Source: Paratinospora sagittata (taxonomy: Eukaryota > Streptophyta > Magnoliopsida > Ranunculales > Menispermaceae). Taken from it: a stretch of DNA of 64,000 nucleotides. Position 1 is the stretch's first letter. Each line of letters opens with the position of its first letter. A model generated the notes under the pieces. It made no database searches, was not told the origin of the DNA, and saw nothing but the letters and a program-made list of their open reading frames with translations. The stretch is taken from positions 5,921,413-5,985,412 of the forward strand of contig CM069598.1 of assembly GCA_035771175.1 (NCBI GenBank), in the 5' to 3' direction. The position numbers and the translations under genes are program-made. Shown piece after piece: positions 1 through 11,733 of the stretch.

Positions 1-1878
1 TACGCAAGGGTATAAGGGGGGTTAGGTTGAATTGAGTTTGAGTCAAAACTCAACTCAAGTTAAATAATTCAAAATAAATTAGCTCTTTAATCAATTTAAT
101 TTAATTTAAATTAGTTTAAATTGAATTAAGTTGGTCATTCAGATTAAGATAATTTTATTTTTATTTTTATTTTTATGAAGATGTCTTGAAGTTTAAATGA
201 AAAAAAAAATCTAAAAAAAAACGAAGAAAAAAAAAACAAAGAAGAAAAATAAACAAAGAAAAAAAAAGATTGTAAGATTTTATGTAGAAGGCCAAAAAAA
301 AATACGATTTTGGTCTTGAGACTTTAAAAGTTTCGTTAGTTTCACAATTGGTTTTAGGAAATAAAAGATTTAAGGGTTAATGTTAAGTTCAGGTTGGATT
401 AGACTTTCAAGGGTATCAACTTATGATCTAACTCAAACCATTCAAATTAAAAAAATTTAATCCAATCCAACCTAAACACATAGATCAACTCAATCTAACT
501 CATCGGATTGTGTTAGGTTTGATCGGATTAATCGGATTGGTCGGATTAATCGGGTTGGCTTATACCCCAGTGTTCTTCTACACTGTGAAAATTAGCAATA
601 CTTATGTTTATATTTTGGGGGACAAAGCTTCTAGTAATAATAATTGTCATGCCTTGGGAATTGGATACAAGGTTTTGTTTCAAATATTTCAGTCGAATCA
701 AGAGATATATATACATATACATCATGTGATAAAAGAAATTATATTAATAAAATAACTATTATTTCGATTCCCGCCTATCTAACAGCTAGCAACCTCATTA
801 AACTTTTTTAGCAATATTAATTTGATAGGACAAACTGAAAAACCTTAAATTCTATTAATTAGCTCTTTCATTGATTAAATACCAAGATATCTGCCTTAAC
901 ATACACATCTAAATATATATCTAATTGACTTTTTGATATGAACAATTTTTTTCTAATTTAATTTAAAGGCATCTAAGCATCTTAGAGTACCTAAATATAT
1001 ATTTCTTTGAGATACCTAACTAATCCCTTCATATGTGTTCCAAAAGTAACAAGGAGTGGCATGCTTGAGGTACTTAGAATCTAAACTAGCATAGTTCTAA
1101 TGCCCAGGGTGGAGTTTGGCCATCACATAATTATTTTAATTACAAAACATGCAACTATATATAGTTAGTATGCGTGTACATAAATTGGATTTGGTCAGAT
1201 TATGGCCAACATCCAACCTAATCTAAATAATTCAGGTTGATAAATTTAAAATTCAACTTAACCCAATATGTCCTCAGATCCAATCCAACCCAACCCAACC
1301 CAAACAGTTCGTATTCAGTTTGGGTTAGGTCGGTAGATCAGGTTGGACTTCGGCCTAATTTTGGTAACTTTGAACAATAATTCATCAAATAATTGCTAAA
1401 AGACAAATTGTGGTGGACCTTTTTCTTTTATCTGATATTTACAGTGCACTATTCTTGTGGCTTAGATTGGTGATTATATAACTATACAGTTTAAATAAGC
1501 TAAAGCTCTTTTTTTCTATATCATAAATATTTAACTGTAAAATTTGTGAATTTAAGACTAATGCTAGGGTTTCGATTGAACGTCGGTTCGGGTTGGGTTA
1601 GGTTGCTCAGGGTCCTATGGGTTGAATCCGTGAACTAACTCAAATTGATCGGGTTAGTTATTTTAGAATCTAACCCAACCCAAACAACCTATCTAACCTA
1701 ACCCAAAAGGTTCGATTGAGACGGGTTGCACGGGTTGATCAGGTTGACGAACACCCTAAAAGCTAGAGAACAAGATTATTGAATATGCATGTAACTATAT
1801 ATGTATCTTAATGTATGAAGTACATGATCGTGATTAATGAATGATGGGCATATGTAACAAATAATTATTATTAAGCAG
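1..1878. other. Repeat-rich intron upstream of the IAMT1-like last exon
   Basis: No coding exon is visible in this stretch. Because the exon at 1879 opens with a splice acceptor and starts mid-protein, this is most likely intron, with the 5' part of the gene outside the window. It holds AT-rich sequence and three patches of degenerate GGGTTGGGTTAGG-type repeats (about 8-567, 1190-1370 and 1565-1758) that look like decayed non-autonomous DNA transposons. A 9-base inverted pair, GGGTATAAG at 8-16 and CTTATACCC at 559-567, could mark the ends of one of them. No target-site duplication is clear. Confidence 0.6.
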
Positions 1879-2235
1879 GGGCTGGTGGAGGGTGAGAAGA
1901 GGGACAGCTTCAACATTCCAGTGTATGCACCGAGCTTACAAGACTTCAAAGAGGTAGTAGAAGCAGATGGCTCCTTCTCGATAGACAATCTTCAGGTGTT
2001 CAGGGGTGGCAGCCCACTGGTTGTGGACCAGCCCGACGACGCAGCTGAGGTTGGTCGAGCCCTTGCCAACAGTTGCCGGAGTGTTTGCGGAGTTCTCGTC
2101 GACGCCCACATCGGAGACAAGCTCAGTGACCAGCTCTTCCTCCGACTAGCACGACGTGCCAGCAGCCATGCAAAAGAGCTACTTGAGAATCTACAGTTCT
2201 TTCACATTGTTGCTTCACTTTCCTTCTCGTCATGA
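1879..2235 (+). CDS. IAMT1: Indole-3-acetate O-methyltransferase (SABATH family), last exon only
   Basis: The C-terminal 118 residues of a SAM-dependent carboxyl methyltransferase of the SABATH family. IAMT1 enzymes transfer a methyl group from S-adenosylmethionine to the carboxylate of indole-3-acetic acid, giving inactive methyl-IAA in the cytosol. The exon follows an acceptor (AAGCAG, ending 1878), opens with Gly-Leu-Val-Glu, and runs through the hallmark stretches EKRDSFNIPVYAPSLQDFK and VDAHIGDKLSDQLF to a TGA at 2233-2235. The match to remembered IAMT1 C-termini, ending in LQFFHIVASLSF, is close over the whole exon. The SAM-binding motifs lie in earlier exons outside the window, so catalytic completeness cannot be judged. 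A related SABATH enzyme (salicylate or gibberellin methyltransferase) is less likely given this closeness. Confidence 0.93.
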   Translation, partial: GLVEGEKRDSFNIPVYAPSLQDFKEVVEADGSFSIDNLQVFRGGSPLVVDQPDDAAEVGRALANSCRSVCGVLVDAHIGDKLSDQLFLRLARRASSHAKELLENLQFFHIVASLSFSS

Positions 2236-3556
2236 ATTTTAATGATCATGCAGTGTTTTAATTAATTTTATATAAATGTGTAATGTGTGTGTGTTTTCAG
2301 TATTAGAACTAATCATTGTATTTGTAGCTATGTAGTTTTTTGTGTCTTCCGCTTATTTGTTTAGTTTGATCTTTCTTCGAGCAAAAATAGTGGAAAAAAT
2401 ATGTAGATTAGCTAGCTCTCTAGCTTCATTAATTCTCATTTCTTTTAGAAGTGCTAGTTAAGCTTCATGTAGTTTAATTTGAGCTTCAGAACTTGGGTCT
2501 TCCTGTATATGATGATATATACTACAGTTTGTGAACTGTGAAATACTTCTTGTAAGATCCATTCTAGTTAATGTTCTGTTTTGTTCTTAATTTTGTCATA
2601 TAGATCTTGACCTTTTTATTTTCAGTTTGAGAGCCAGTAAGCTAGAAAAGAGGGTTTTTATGACATGTATCTATTACATCTCATTTATTTAGCTACTAGC
2701 ATGCATGGTATATTATTATGTCACATTTATTGAAAAAGAGAGTGATTGTAACTCATTCTGTGATATGGGTCAGGGAGGAACAGGGACTTCTTCTTTTGGG
2801 CCATTTTTTTCTTCTTAATTTGGCACTTTTTCCCCTTTCCAGTGGTCTAATTTCCTCTTGTGTAGGTCATCTGGTTCTACACTTTCATAAAGGAAAATCC
2901 CTTTCTTTCTGTATTTAATTTAATCCTGTAAAAGAATGCAAAAATATCAGAGCACCACATGACCCACCATTGATTAATGCTATATTCAATTGAAACCAAA
3001 CTCAACAAAACTTTTATATATCAGGATTTCCCTCTGACTGTGACCCAAAGATATTGGTGTGCAGTACTGAGATCAAAAGATGTTAGCTAGAGACCTTGCA
3101 TGAGCATTAATTCCAACCACCCTCTTTATAACAAAACAAAAACAAAAACAAAAACAAAAAACCAACAACCCAAAGCACCAACAACATACAGATTTAATTT
3201 AATACCTCCATGAAGTTGGAATTAGGTAAATTTACAATGGGTGAGATACAAATTTGAAGTTTGATTTCATGAGCCTTTTTTTTATTTGATTTGAGGATAT
3301 AGATAAAGCTTCTTACGGCACTCAACCAGTTCCTCGAGCCATCTGCAAACCTCTATATTTGCAGGAGCTTCTTATTACTTTCAATTAATACCGATTTCCT
3401 ATCACGACTAGTGCTACATTCGTAGCAACCATTAATAAAACCATCACCTTGAAGTACCACTGGATTGTTGTTAATGAGGTGTTGGTGCATGAATCGAGGT
3501 AATCCAATAGTTTATTAAAGAAAATGTTTCTGTCAATGTTAATCATGGAGGTCACT
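2236..3556. other. 3'UTR and convergent spacer
   Basis: This AT-rich spacer separates the 3' end of the IAMT1-like gene (+) from the 3' end of the small lysine-rich gene (-), so the two genes converge. The first few hundred bases are probably 3'UTR. A short (AAACAA)n-type run lies at about 3133-3160. I see no coding sequence, RNA gene or clear mobile element here. Confidence 0.5.
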
Positions 3557-4108
3557 TTAGCATTTCCGACAACTAATTTCTTCTTGAGGGTCAAATAAGA
3601 TTATGTCAGACTCTTTGGGCATCTTAAAGGTGACTTTCTTTTTTATCATCTTCCCACTTTGGCTTCTACTTAGTGATGATGAACCCACCAATGACTGATC
3701 TTCCTTGTCATGCTGCTCTGTGATTAATGGCTCAGATTTAACATGATCAGGAATGACTCTGCTTGTACCAGCAGATGGATGAACCCTGCTGGAACTACTG
3801 GAACAGTAGTGTCTAAAAACATGAAGTTCGCCACCTCTTATGCTGTAGTCTTTCTTCACTCCTGGAGAAGCTAAGAGACAGTCTTCTAAAGTTAACTTTT
3901 TCACCTTTGCTACCTTCTTGTTCTGATAGTACTGCAATTCTCTCTTCTTGTTCTTCTTCTTCTGCTTTTGCTTCTGCTTCTTCATCTCATCATCTGTGTT
4001 TGAACTAATTATACATTTCTCTGTTGACATATTTGGCTGCACAGATCCTTCTTCACGGGCTCCATCTTCCTTTGGCAGTCTCCTGAAACTACACAAACTT
4101 GCTCCCAT
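3557..4108 (-). CDS. Small lysine-rich protein of unknown function
   Basis: A single-exon reading frame of 183 codons from ATG at 4106-4108 (MGASLCSF) to a TAA at 3557. The open frame extends six codons further upstream without an ATG, so this start is chosen. The N-terminus has Gly2 and Cys6, which would permit lipidation, although residue 6 is Cys and not the Ser/Thr that myristoylation prefers. Residues about 43-60 are a Lys/Gln-rich basic run that could act as a nuclear-localisation signal. A Ser-rich segment follows, and the C-terminus carries the motif KKKVTFKMPKESD. No catalytic domain is recognised. The stable composition and length support a real gene, probably a plant-specific protein. 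Alternative: an exon of a longer gene, though no obvious further exon is seen. Confidence 0.6.
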   Translation of the reverse strand: MGASLCSFRRLPKEDGAREEGSVQPNMSTEKCIISSNTDDEMKKQKQKQKKKNKKRELQYYQNKKVAKVKKLTLEDCLLASPGVKKDYSIRGGELHVFRHYCSSSSSRVHPSAGTSRVIPDHVKSEPLITEQHDKEDQSLVGSSSLSRSQSGKMIKKKVTFKMPKESDIILFDPQEEISCRKC

Positions 4109-6180
4109 ATCTTGAAAAAGAAGCAAGAAATCAAGGATGATGACAAACCATTTTCAGAAACAAATTGGATTCGTGTTCTAAAGATGGTTTATAAAGAAAG
4201 ATGGACGGAAAGGACTAGGAGATAGCATCAATGAATCTATGGACAACTTAGAGATTATCAGTACTCTTAAGCATCTTGTATTAGATTAAGATTAGAACTT
4301 TGTTCCATATGAGAGTTTGGATTATTATTATTGTGAAGACTAATATTATATAAAAACCAAATGGCATTTGCAGTTGCCCTGCAACGATTTGATATCATAT
4401 CATCTGAATGTTTTATATGTGCTTATTTTAAGATGATAAATATATTTATTGAACTTAATTGACATTAAGAAGCAAAGTTAATGAGAAGATTCGATTTATG
4501 AGAAACTAGTTTCCTAGAAATTGGCATACACAACAAAATCACTTGATTTAGGAGGCAAGTTGAATTTGATTTCATTGTTTATTTTAAGGCTGTGGAGGGC
4601 TGGATAACAGGCTAACATGACATTTTCCTTATTCCCATTTAGATATTTAATTTATTTGGATTATGCCAAGAACATGAGACATTGATATGGTGCATGTCTT
4701 GGATTAATTCACCTGTTTTAATTTATTAAGATTTTGAACTGGCCCACTACCAAATTTGACAAATTTGGTGATGAAAGCAAAGAAAGCAAAGATACTGTTC
4801 CTTCTTGGTATCCATCAAGGAATTCACTGTATCAAGAAGTGCCCCACTTGATGATCCAAGAGAGAGTAAAAATTTTAAAATAAATAAATAAAGAGGCTTT
4901 CGTTGTCAATGACCACTTAAGATATTAACTAGAGACAAAGGGAGTTGGTGTTATGAACAATAATGGTTTGATTCATTGATTTTATTGGATTTTAAAAGCA
5001 GGTACAATTTCAACTCAATGTGATAGAGAATGCGTGCAACATTTATTAGAGAGAGAGAGAAGTTGAATTCTGAGATCTCAAAGCACCATTTGACCACATT
5101 CTTGTCCAAAAAAAATAGCACCATTCAAAAGTAAACAACCAGCTTTGGAAAAATGGGTAATTCTAATGAGATTAAAATTCATATCAAACTAAACTTATTA
5201 GTAGAAACCACACAAATCAAAAATTATAGTTGTGAGATAAGAATCTAATAATGTATATCAAACTATCAATAACATTTTACCTCACGTGCAACCTTATCCC
5301 ATAATTAAAGAGTCAGAAGTGAAATAATAAAAAAAAAATATGTAAATAAAAAATATATAAATCGTTTCTAAAATCCAAACAACCTCATCTACGACACTTG
5401 TTTTTTGTGCCCCTTACTTCCTTCCTGAGGTCAGGAATGTCGGGGCAGTTTCAGGCCCGCCCTTTTTTCGGGGCAAAGCCCCTAGTGCTTGGCTACATTT
5501 GCAAAGCCCCACCCACCTTTGTTTTATATTTATCAGAGGGTGCCACCCCGAGTCTGCCCGAGCCATGGTGGATTCCACTAAACTTAGCCCCCCTCTTTCT
5601 ACGCAGAATCTAAATTCTCACAAGCAGAGAAAAACAAACTGAGAATGGATGGCAGACCCTGGTAGGGCGAGTAGTGCATTTAATAGAAACAATCAGAACT
5701 TTAAGGAGACTAGGTTTCTTTACGTGTGCAAATGTTTGTTTTATAGACAAATAAAGCGATGCCATTAAACGCAAGCAAAAGTAAACAAATAAATATATAA
5801 CTAGTCCGCACATAATGCGTGCCAGAAGCAAAATGGAGATGCAGGCAGGTTTGCCACTCACTTGAACCGTCAACCATATACCTCAAGCTGCATGGTGGCC
5901 CCCAATTTTCTAGAGTAATAATAAGTTGAAATACTAAGTATAAAAGAAACAACATTTTTCACCAAAATGTATGAATGAGATGTGACTTAAAAACTATGAA
6001 AGGCTTATAAGAAAAAAAAAAAAAAAATGGTCCATACGCCAGTGTAACATATAGTGCACTAAGTCTTCTCTACTTCTCACTTCCTCAACATACATTCCTC
6101 CCCCGACTTCAAACTAAACTATGTAGTAATATCACATACATTACTCACCAGGCTACTACTTTCCCTCACTCAGTTTATTA
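4109..6180. other. Spacer between the lysine-rich gene and MAP65, with one GC-rich patch
   Basis: The left few hundred bases are the probable 5'UTR and promoter of the small lysine-rich gene. The right end (about 6010-6180) is the probable 3'UTR of the MAP65 gene. A block at about 5400-5610 is much richer in GC than its surroundings and is described separately. Otherwise AT-rich with a short GA run near 5050. No coding exon is seen. Confidence 0.5.
5398..5612. other. GC-rich patch, candidate organelle-derived insertion
   Basis: Within a strongly AT-rich spacer this stretch is rich in G/C runs (for example TTTTCGGGGCAAAGCCCC near 5466-5483 and CAGAGGGTGCCACCCC near 5534) and reads like plant mitochondrial intergenic DNA. 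It has an open 71-codon frame on the + strand, but that frame shows no recognisable protein. The organellar origin is an inference from composition and texture only. Confidence 0.3.
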
Positions 6181-9100
6181 TCACGGTGTAGATGGAATTG
6201 GGTCGGTACCTGACACATGTGAGGTCTCATCTTCTTTTGATATGGCAACGTAGTTTACAGGGGCTACTGGCCTAATATTACTGTCCCTTTTCCCTTCTTT
6301 AGTTGTCGATCTGACACCATTGCTGCCACTTTGATGAGCATTAAGAGATAACCGCCGGCTAGGAGTACCATTCAATCCACCTCCATTGGCACGTGGGCCA
6401 ACCACCTTCTTTGGACCAAGAGGTCTTCCAGGACTAGGCCTTGATCCGAACAGGGATTCTTGTTCCGTGTTTAGTTGCTCATGGAACTTCTTCTGGTCCT
6501 GCATATGACATAATGTCACTAACCTTAAATTTGACATATAATCAACTAAAGATGGCTATGGCTATGGATGATATCAAAACCCACTCTCATTCTGCGCTTC
6601 TCTTCTTCTCTGTCATGCCTTAACATTGCATACTCATCCAGCATTGCAAGGAGAGGAACACCATCATAGACAAATGACATGCCGCGGTCCTCCTCCCATG
6701 TCCGAGTCTTAACAACCAAGGTGTCCACAAGAGCTTCAAGGCAAAGAAAAATAGTTATTTAATGCAGTTATTTTTAATATTAGTATATGACATAGTAAAC
6801 CCCACATACAAATATTAAATACTAAGCTTATGTGTAAGACCAAAGCTTTATAGAAATGATGAACCAAATATAAACAGGATTTATATTCTTTTTTTGGTAA
6901 AGTTTTTTTTGGTGAAGAATATTCTTTTTTTATTTGCAAGTATAGTAAAACAATTTCAACAGTACCAGGAATTTTGTTCACCAAAATGCGAGCTCTCTCT
7001 GCACGCTTGAGATTTAAGTGTGCACCTCTACTGGAGTTGTACCTGTTCTCATCCTGTTTCAGCAAATCACACATTAGAGTCAAAAGGCTACATGTAGATG
7101 TGCAAATGATGGAGCCGGAGCACATGTATTGACAAAATCCAATGCTTTTGTGGCATAATTTATTTTTTTGACATAGATCTAAAATGTCTTCTTGACTGAG
7201 CAATACAGAACATGAAAAAAATGCATGTTGGCCATCAATTACAGTCACAAACCAGTGGTGCACAATCATGACCAAAGTCCAATAGGGAGGCAGTTTAAAT
7301 GCCAAGGTCAGGATGTCCCCATATCCTAACTAGGCCATGCAACATATATGATGGGCATGAACTTCTTGATCTATACATCCTCACTATTTCCTACAAGTCA
7401 GGCTACAGGCAGACAAAACTAATGAGCAAAATAAATAATACATACCCTATTGTAGTCTTCAAGCCAACTCTCTTCTTCACAAGCTGACATCCATTTCTCA
7501 ACCTTATCCAATATGTCTTTTCTACTGAGGGCCTCTTCTTTAGCTTTTACTATCTGATTGTCCATGTCAGCCAATAACTCAGAAGGTTCAACATTCCCTG
7601 AATCAATCAGAGCCATTATTTTTTCTCGAGCAGCATCCGGATCAATCTCTATATGAACACGGGCATATATCTCTTCAAGCTCAGCTTGTTTCTTAAAGGC
7701 AATCTCCTTCATCCTGCTGGATTTTAGCTGATCAAGCCTTTCAACCTCCACCTCAGCCTTCACAAAGAAGTACACGAAATTAGGGTACAATTAACTGAAT
7801 ACAATCAACATAGAGAGTACATATTATTATTACTGGCCTTTACTAACCTGCTCAATCAGATCCAGGGCAAGGGCCCCAGGGATGGTGACCTCATCCACAG
7901 TAGCTGACATGTTACAGGTAACATGATCAAACAAACTCCGCTCCTCCAAGGGGGTATCCATAAGATTCCACAGGTCAGACAGCTGTGCTGCAAGCTCTTG
8001 AAGCTGAAAATAGGTTTATCAGCAGAATTATTACTCAGCACTTGAACTTATTTAATGTACAAACATGGTGAAAAGAAATTATTTCTACCATGGATATTCG
8101 TCAAAAACCAATGAATCACAAATTACATGTCTCATTTGAAAGGGGTGGGGAGTAACAATGGAAAAAAAAAAATCTCCAATGCAATTACATAGTATTGGAG
8201 GTTTACAAGCCCAAATCATGATGAGATCATAAATAACCTTTGCCGGGAATAACATCATCGTAATGATCACTTTTTAATATACCAACTAATTATGAAAAGT
8301 CTATCCAACAAGAAGTAAAAAATCAGATGCTAATGGTGGAATAAATGGTGTAGAAACTTTCTACTTGCCACCAATTTCAAACAGATAAGCCATTAAAACA
8401 ATGTCTCCGTTCTAAGGAGATTGATCTACAAGAAATCAGCACTTAGTTTATTTGCATGTGAAACCTACTGGTTGATATAAGTATTGGATAATTTAAACCT
8501 GGAAAAACTTGTGTAGCAAAAGATTTTAGAAGTAGTATATTAGTAATATACATCAATGGATCTTCAATTAGAATACCATTACTCCTAGATGTGGGTATCA
8601 TGTTGGAGTACCAAGCAATACAGTAAGCCATCAATACAATTATAATTATCATGCAAGAGTCAATATATGTCAAACATTTGTAATCCTATGAAAAGTGCAG
8701 CTTGAGATGAAAATCTGATCCAAACATTTAGCCATTACTTAAACTGAAATTTACTTATATTTCTTACAGTTGAAACAAAACTAGTAGTTTAGTGTCAATG
8801 TTGATATTATGAGAGGACATCTAACTCTACAATTCAATCATCCAACAAGATCTCCTGCATGATGCAACCCCATGGAAGAGAAAAATAATTCAGACCAATC
8901 AGTCGCCCCCAATAAGATACACATTTGCAGGGAAAGACAGCAACACTGAGAAATGGACAATAGATGCATCATTCTTAGGGGAAGAAAGATCCTTTGTAGG
9001 ACACAATGAGGTATCCACCATCCATTTTTCATGTCTTGTCTATGAAATTCTGAATTTGAAAATATTCACACATATATTCAAGAATACAAAGGCAAAAAAA

Positions 9101-10417
9101 CTGAACAAAACGTAACTTGGCAGTTTTTAACAGACTAAAAAACCAAGATTTGAAATACTAAGAGAAATACCTTCTGCAACCTCTGCTTCTTATCTTCTTT
9201 TAGAGCCAGCACTGTTTTAGCAAGCTTGGACAGGGTATCATTGCTAATGCATTTGGATTGTACGCCAATAGAGTCATTTAAGCTAGGGTGAACTTCAGTA
9301 ATTGTACTGAAGAAATCCATCCCCAAGACTGCACATAAGTCATGCACAGTACTAACAAAGTCAAGGACCTTGTGTAATCTGTCACTCTGTTGAAACATAA
9401 ATGTAAATTAGAACGCCAATTTAAAGAGAATGGAGGCTTCAACGAATTTCAAACTAGCCTCAACAAAAATAATCTGATATATTGCAATCAAGATAACATC
9501 ACTACCTTTTCTCTCTGAAGTTCTTGAAGTTGAGAATGAAATTCATCCAACTTATTCACGGATAAGTCAGTCTCATCAACTGCAGGTGTTCCCACTTGTT
9601 CACTAAGTTTCAAGTTCCCAGCAATTTCTCCACATATATTTTGAATCTGTGACTGTACATCAGCAAACTCTTTTTTCCTCTCCTCTTTCTGTTTCCATAG
9701 CTGTTCAAGTTCTGGAGTTATAGCTGCAAGTTGCTCTTTGATTGTCCCTGTTGACTTGTCAGGCTGCAAAACAACAAAAATCATATCCATGAGGGAATGC
9801 ACATTCTAATTTATAAAGTTCATCACCCATCTTGGAATAAATAACATGCTACTCACCACAACAAAAGTTTTCTCTCCAAGAGCTAAGACAAGACCAGACA
9901 ATTCTGATTTAGCATCAGCTAGAGCTTGGAGAAGGTGTGCCCTTGATTTTGCAGCCAGGTCAACTTTTCTCTTGTAAACATCCAAGCACTCCTGTTCTAA
10001 CTGAAGCAGCATCTTGTCCCGCTCCTCATCACTCTCACCAACCTCGTCCCAAATTTGCTGCAATTAGAGTTGCAATCATTAATCAAACTTTGCTCTTTAT
10101 CTTTGGTGATTAACATAAAGAAAAATGATACGTGTACATGATTTTAGCACAAAATTTTAGCACACAGCCATGTAATGTAGGTTGGATGCTCTTGAACCAT
10201 GTAATGATGTGTGATTCGAGGAAATTCAATGTATATAATGGGTTGTGTTCTAAAATTGTACGCTAAAAATATGTGCTGAACAGCACTACTCTAACAAAAA
10301 GGGATTAAGAAAAAGGAGGGAAATCAACAGCAGTAAAAGTCTTACCTGTAATTGCTGCAGTAAAGAGCCACAAGTAGTTTCTCCAAGAAGTGGATTCTGA
10401 GCATCTGTGATGGCCAT
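6181..10417 (-). CDS. MAP65-1: 65-kDa microtubule-associated protein (MAP65-1/MAP65-2 type)
   Basis: A plant member of the MAP65/Ase1/PRC1 family, which dimerises and bundles antiparallel microtubules in the cortical array and phragmoplast. Nine coding exons on the minus strand: 10417-10346, 10057-9857, 9763-9506, 9386-9171, 8003-7848, 7757-7446, 7053-6966, 6733-6585 and 6498-6181. They join in frame with GT-AG introns to 589 residues, essentially the Arabidopsis MAP65-1 length (587). It starts [20 protein letters not shown], continues with [15 protein letters not shown] and the long coiled-coil body, and contains [36 protein letters not shown] and the basic tail [19 protein letters not shown], which in this family holds microtubule-binding and phosphorylation sites. 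A 5'UTR exon probably lies at about 11690-11553 (donor GTGAGT just below 11553) and is spliced to an acceptor near 10447. MAP65-1 and -2 cannot be separated by sequence alone. Confidence 0.97.
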
Positions 10418-11552
10418 CAGAACTTTGTGGAATTCAGAAATTCACCTACAGGATAAAGTGAGTTCAGGATATACCCTCAACCATTTGCACAGAAGAAAAT
10501 GTAATCCACAGGTCTCATTACCTTCCAAAAGTAGCTCTGGCACACTAGAGAGACATACAAATCAAACCTGTGGCCATCCAACAATATAGATAACACCAAA
10601 AAACCCAATCAATAGATAAAATTAAGAATTTTTTATTCGAAATGCATTTAAAGTACAAGCATATACTTAGGCCATTGTTCTAGTCCTGAAGCATTACAAA
10701 GCACAAAATACCCATAAATGGGAAACATAATATACAATAGATATGGAAAGGAAAATGGCATTCAGCAAAAATATGCCAGTTTGCAGACTATGTATGCCAA
10801 GTACTTTAACAGAAAAATAAAGAAACAAACTTAAAAAACACGGGACAAGATTACAAATACAAACTTTACAACTTTTGGCTAATTAAATAAGTAACAATTT
10901 TCTTCCACATAATCGTAAAAAAGTTACTATCAGCATTAAGAGTTACAATAGGCACTATCCAACCCCAAAAATAAGTATTTTAAGCACAAATGACAGAAGC
11001 GGGAGCACAAAAACCCTAATTCTTACAACTTCACCATAAAAAATTGAGCTTTATAATCAAGATCTCGCAATTAAGATTTCTCACACAGAGAACAACACAT
11101 TTAAAAGGAACGCTAGTAGCTGAAATCCAAAACCTCTTTCATTTGAACCAAAACCACTCGAAATACGAAAATCCATACACTCGGGAAAAAATCAGTACCA
11201 TCTGAACCACTGAAATCTCAACAAAACTACTCAAAAAACGAGATCATCCACTACAAATAAGTTCACAGCCTCATTTTCTCCTTACAGACGACAAGACACG
11301 CCATCAGCATGCAAGTATTTCACCATTAAAACCCTCACTTCTCCAAAACCACCGCTAACAACACCCGAACTACCTCCACATTGCAATCCAAACCCCGTGA
11401 TCTCCACATTTCTCGCGAAAAAATCATTGCGATCGTTAAAAAACACCGGCATTCAACTACAGATCACGAGAGACCAACTCAAAATCCTCGGATCCACATT
11501 TCATATCAAACAATACCAGTACCAGAATCAGAAATGACGATCGAAAACTCAC
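10418..11552 (-). other. 5'UTR intron of the MAP65 gene
   Basis: On the minus strand a consensus donor (AAG|GTGAGT at 11552-11547) and an acceptor (CTGTAG|GTGAA, about 10447) bracket this stretch, leaving a short UTR remnant just before the ATG at 10417. The interval is AT-rich and has no long conserved frame. The small + strand frames inside it look fortuitous. A leader intron of about 1.1 kb is common in plant housekeeping genes, where it often raises expression. Confidence 0.6.
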
Positions 11553-11722
11553 CTTATGATCGCCTTTTCAAGCCCAGATTTCTGAAGCTTTCTCGTCTGG
11601 TCTTAGATCTGAACGCTCTCTCTCCCTTCTTGTTCTCTCCTCAGTGTTCGAGCTGTAAGCAAGAGTCGAAGAACTTGTCGGACTAAGGACAGGAGAAGAA
11701 AAGTAAAGTAGTACAAACGGGT

Positions 11723-11733
11723 CCTTTTAAATA
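11723..11733 (-). promoter_or_regulatory. Probable TATA box of the MAP65 gene
   Basis: On the minus strand the sequence reads TATTTAAAAGG about 30 bases upstream of a pyrimidine-rich leader (about 11690 downwards). That is the expected spacing between a plant TATA box and the start of transcription. The start site itself is inferred. Confidence 0.45.

Noticed and set aside
6736..7305. A 189-codon minus-strand frame overlapping the MAP65 gene.
   Set aside because: It reads through intron sequence and the 88-bp exon at 6966-7053, which is used in frame by the MAP65 model. The rest is not conserved.
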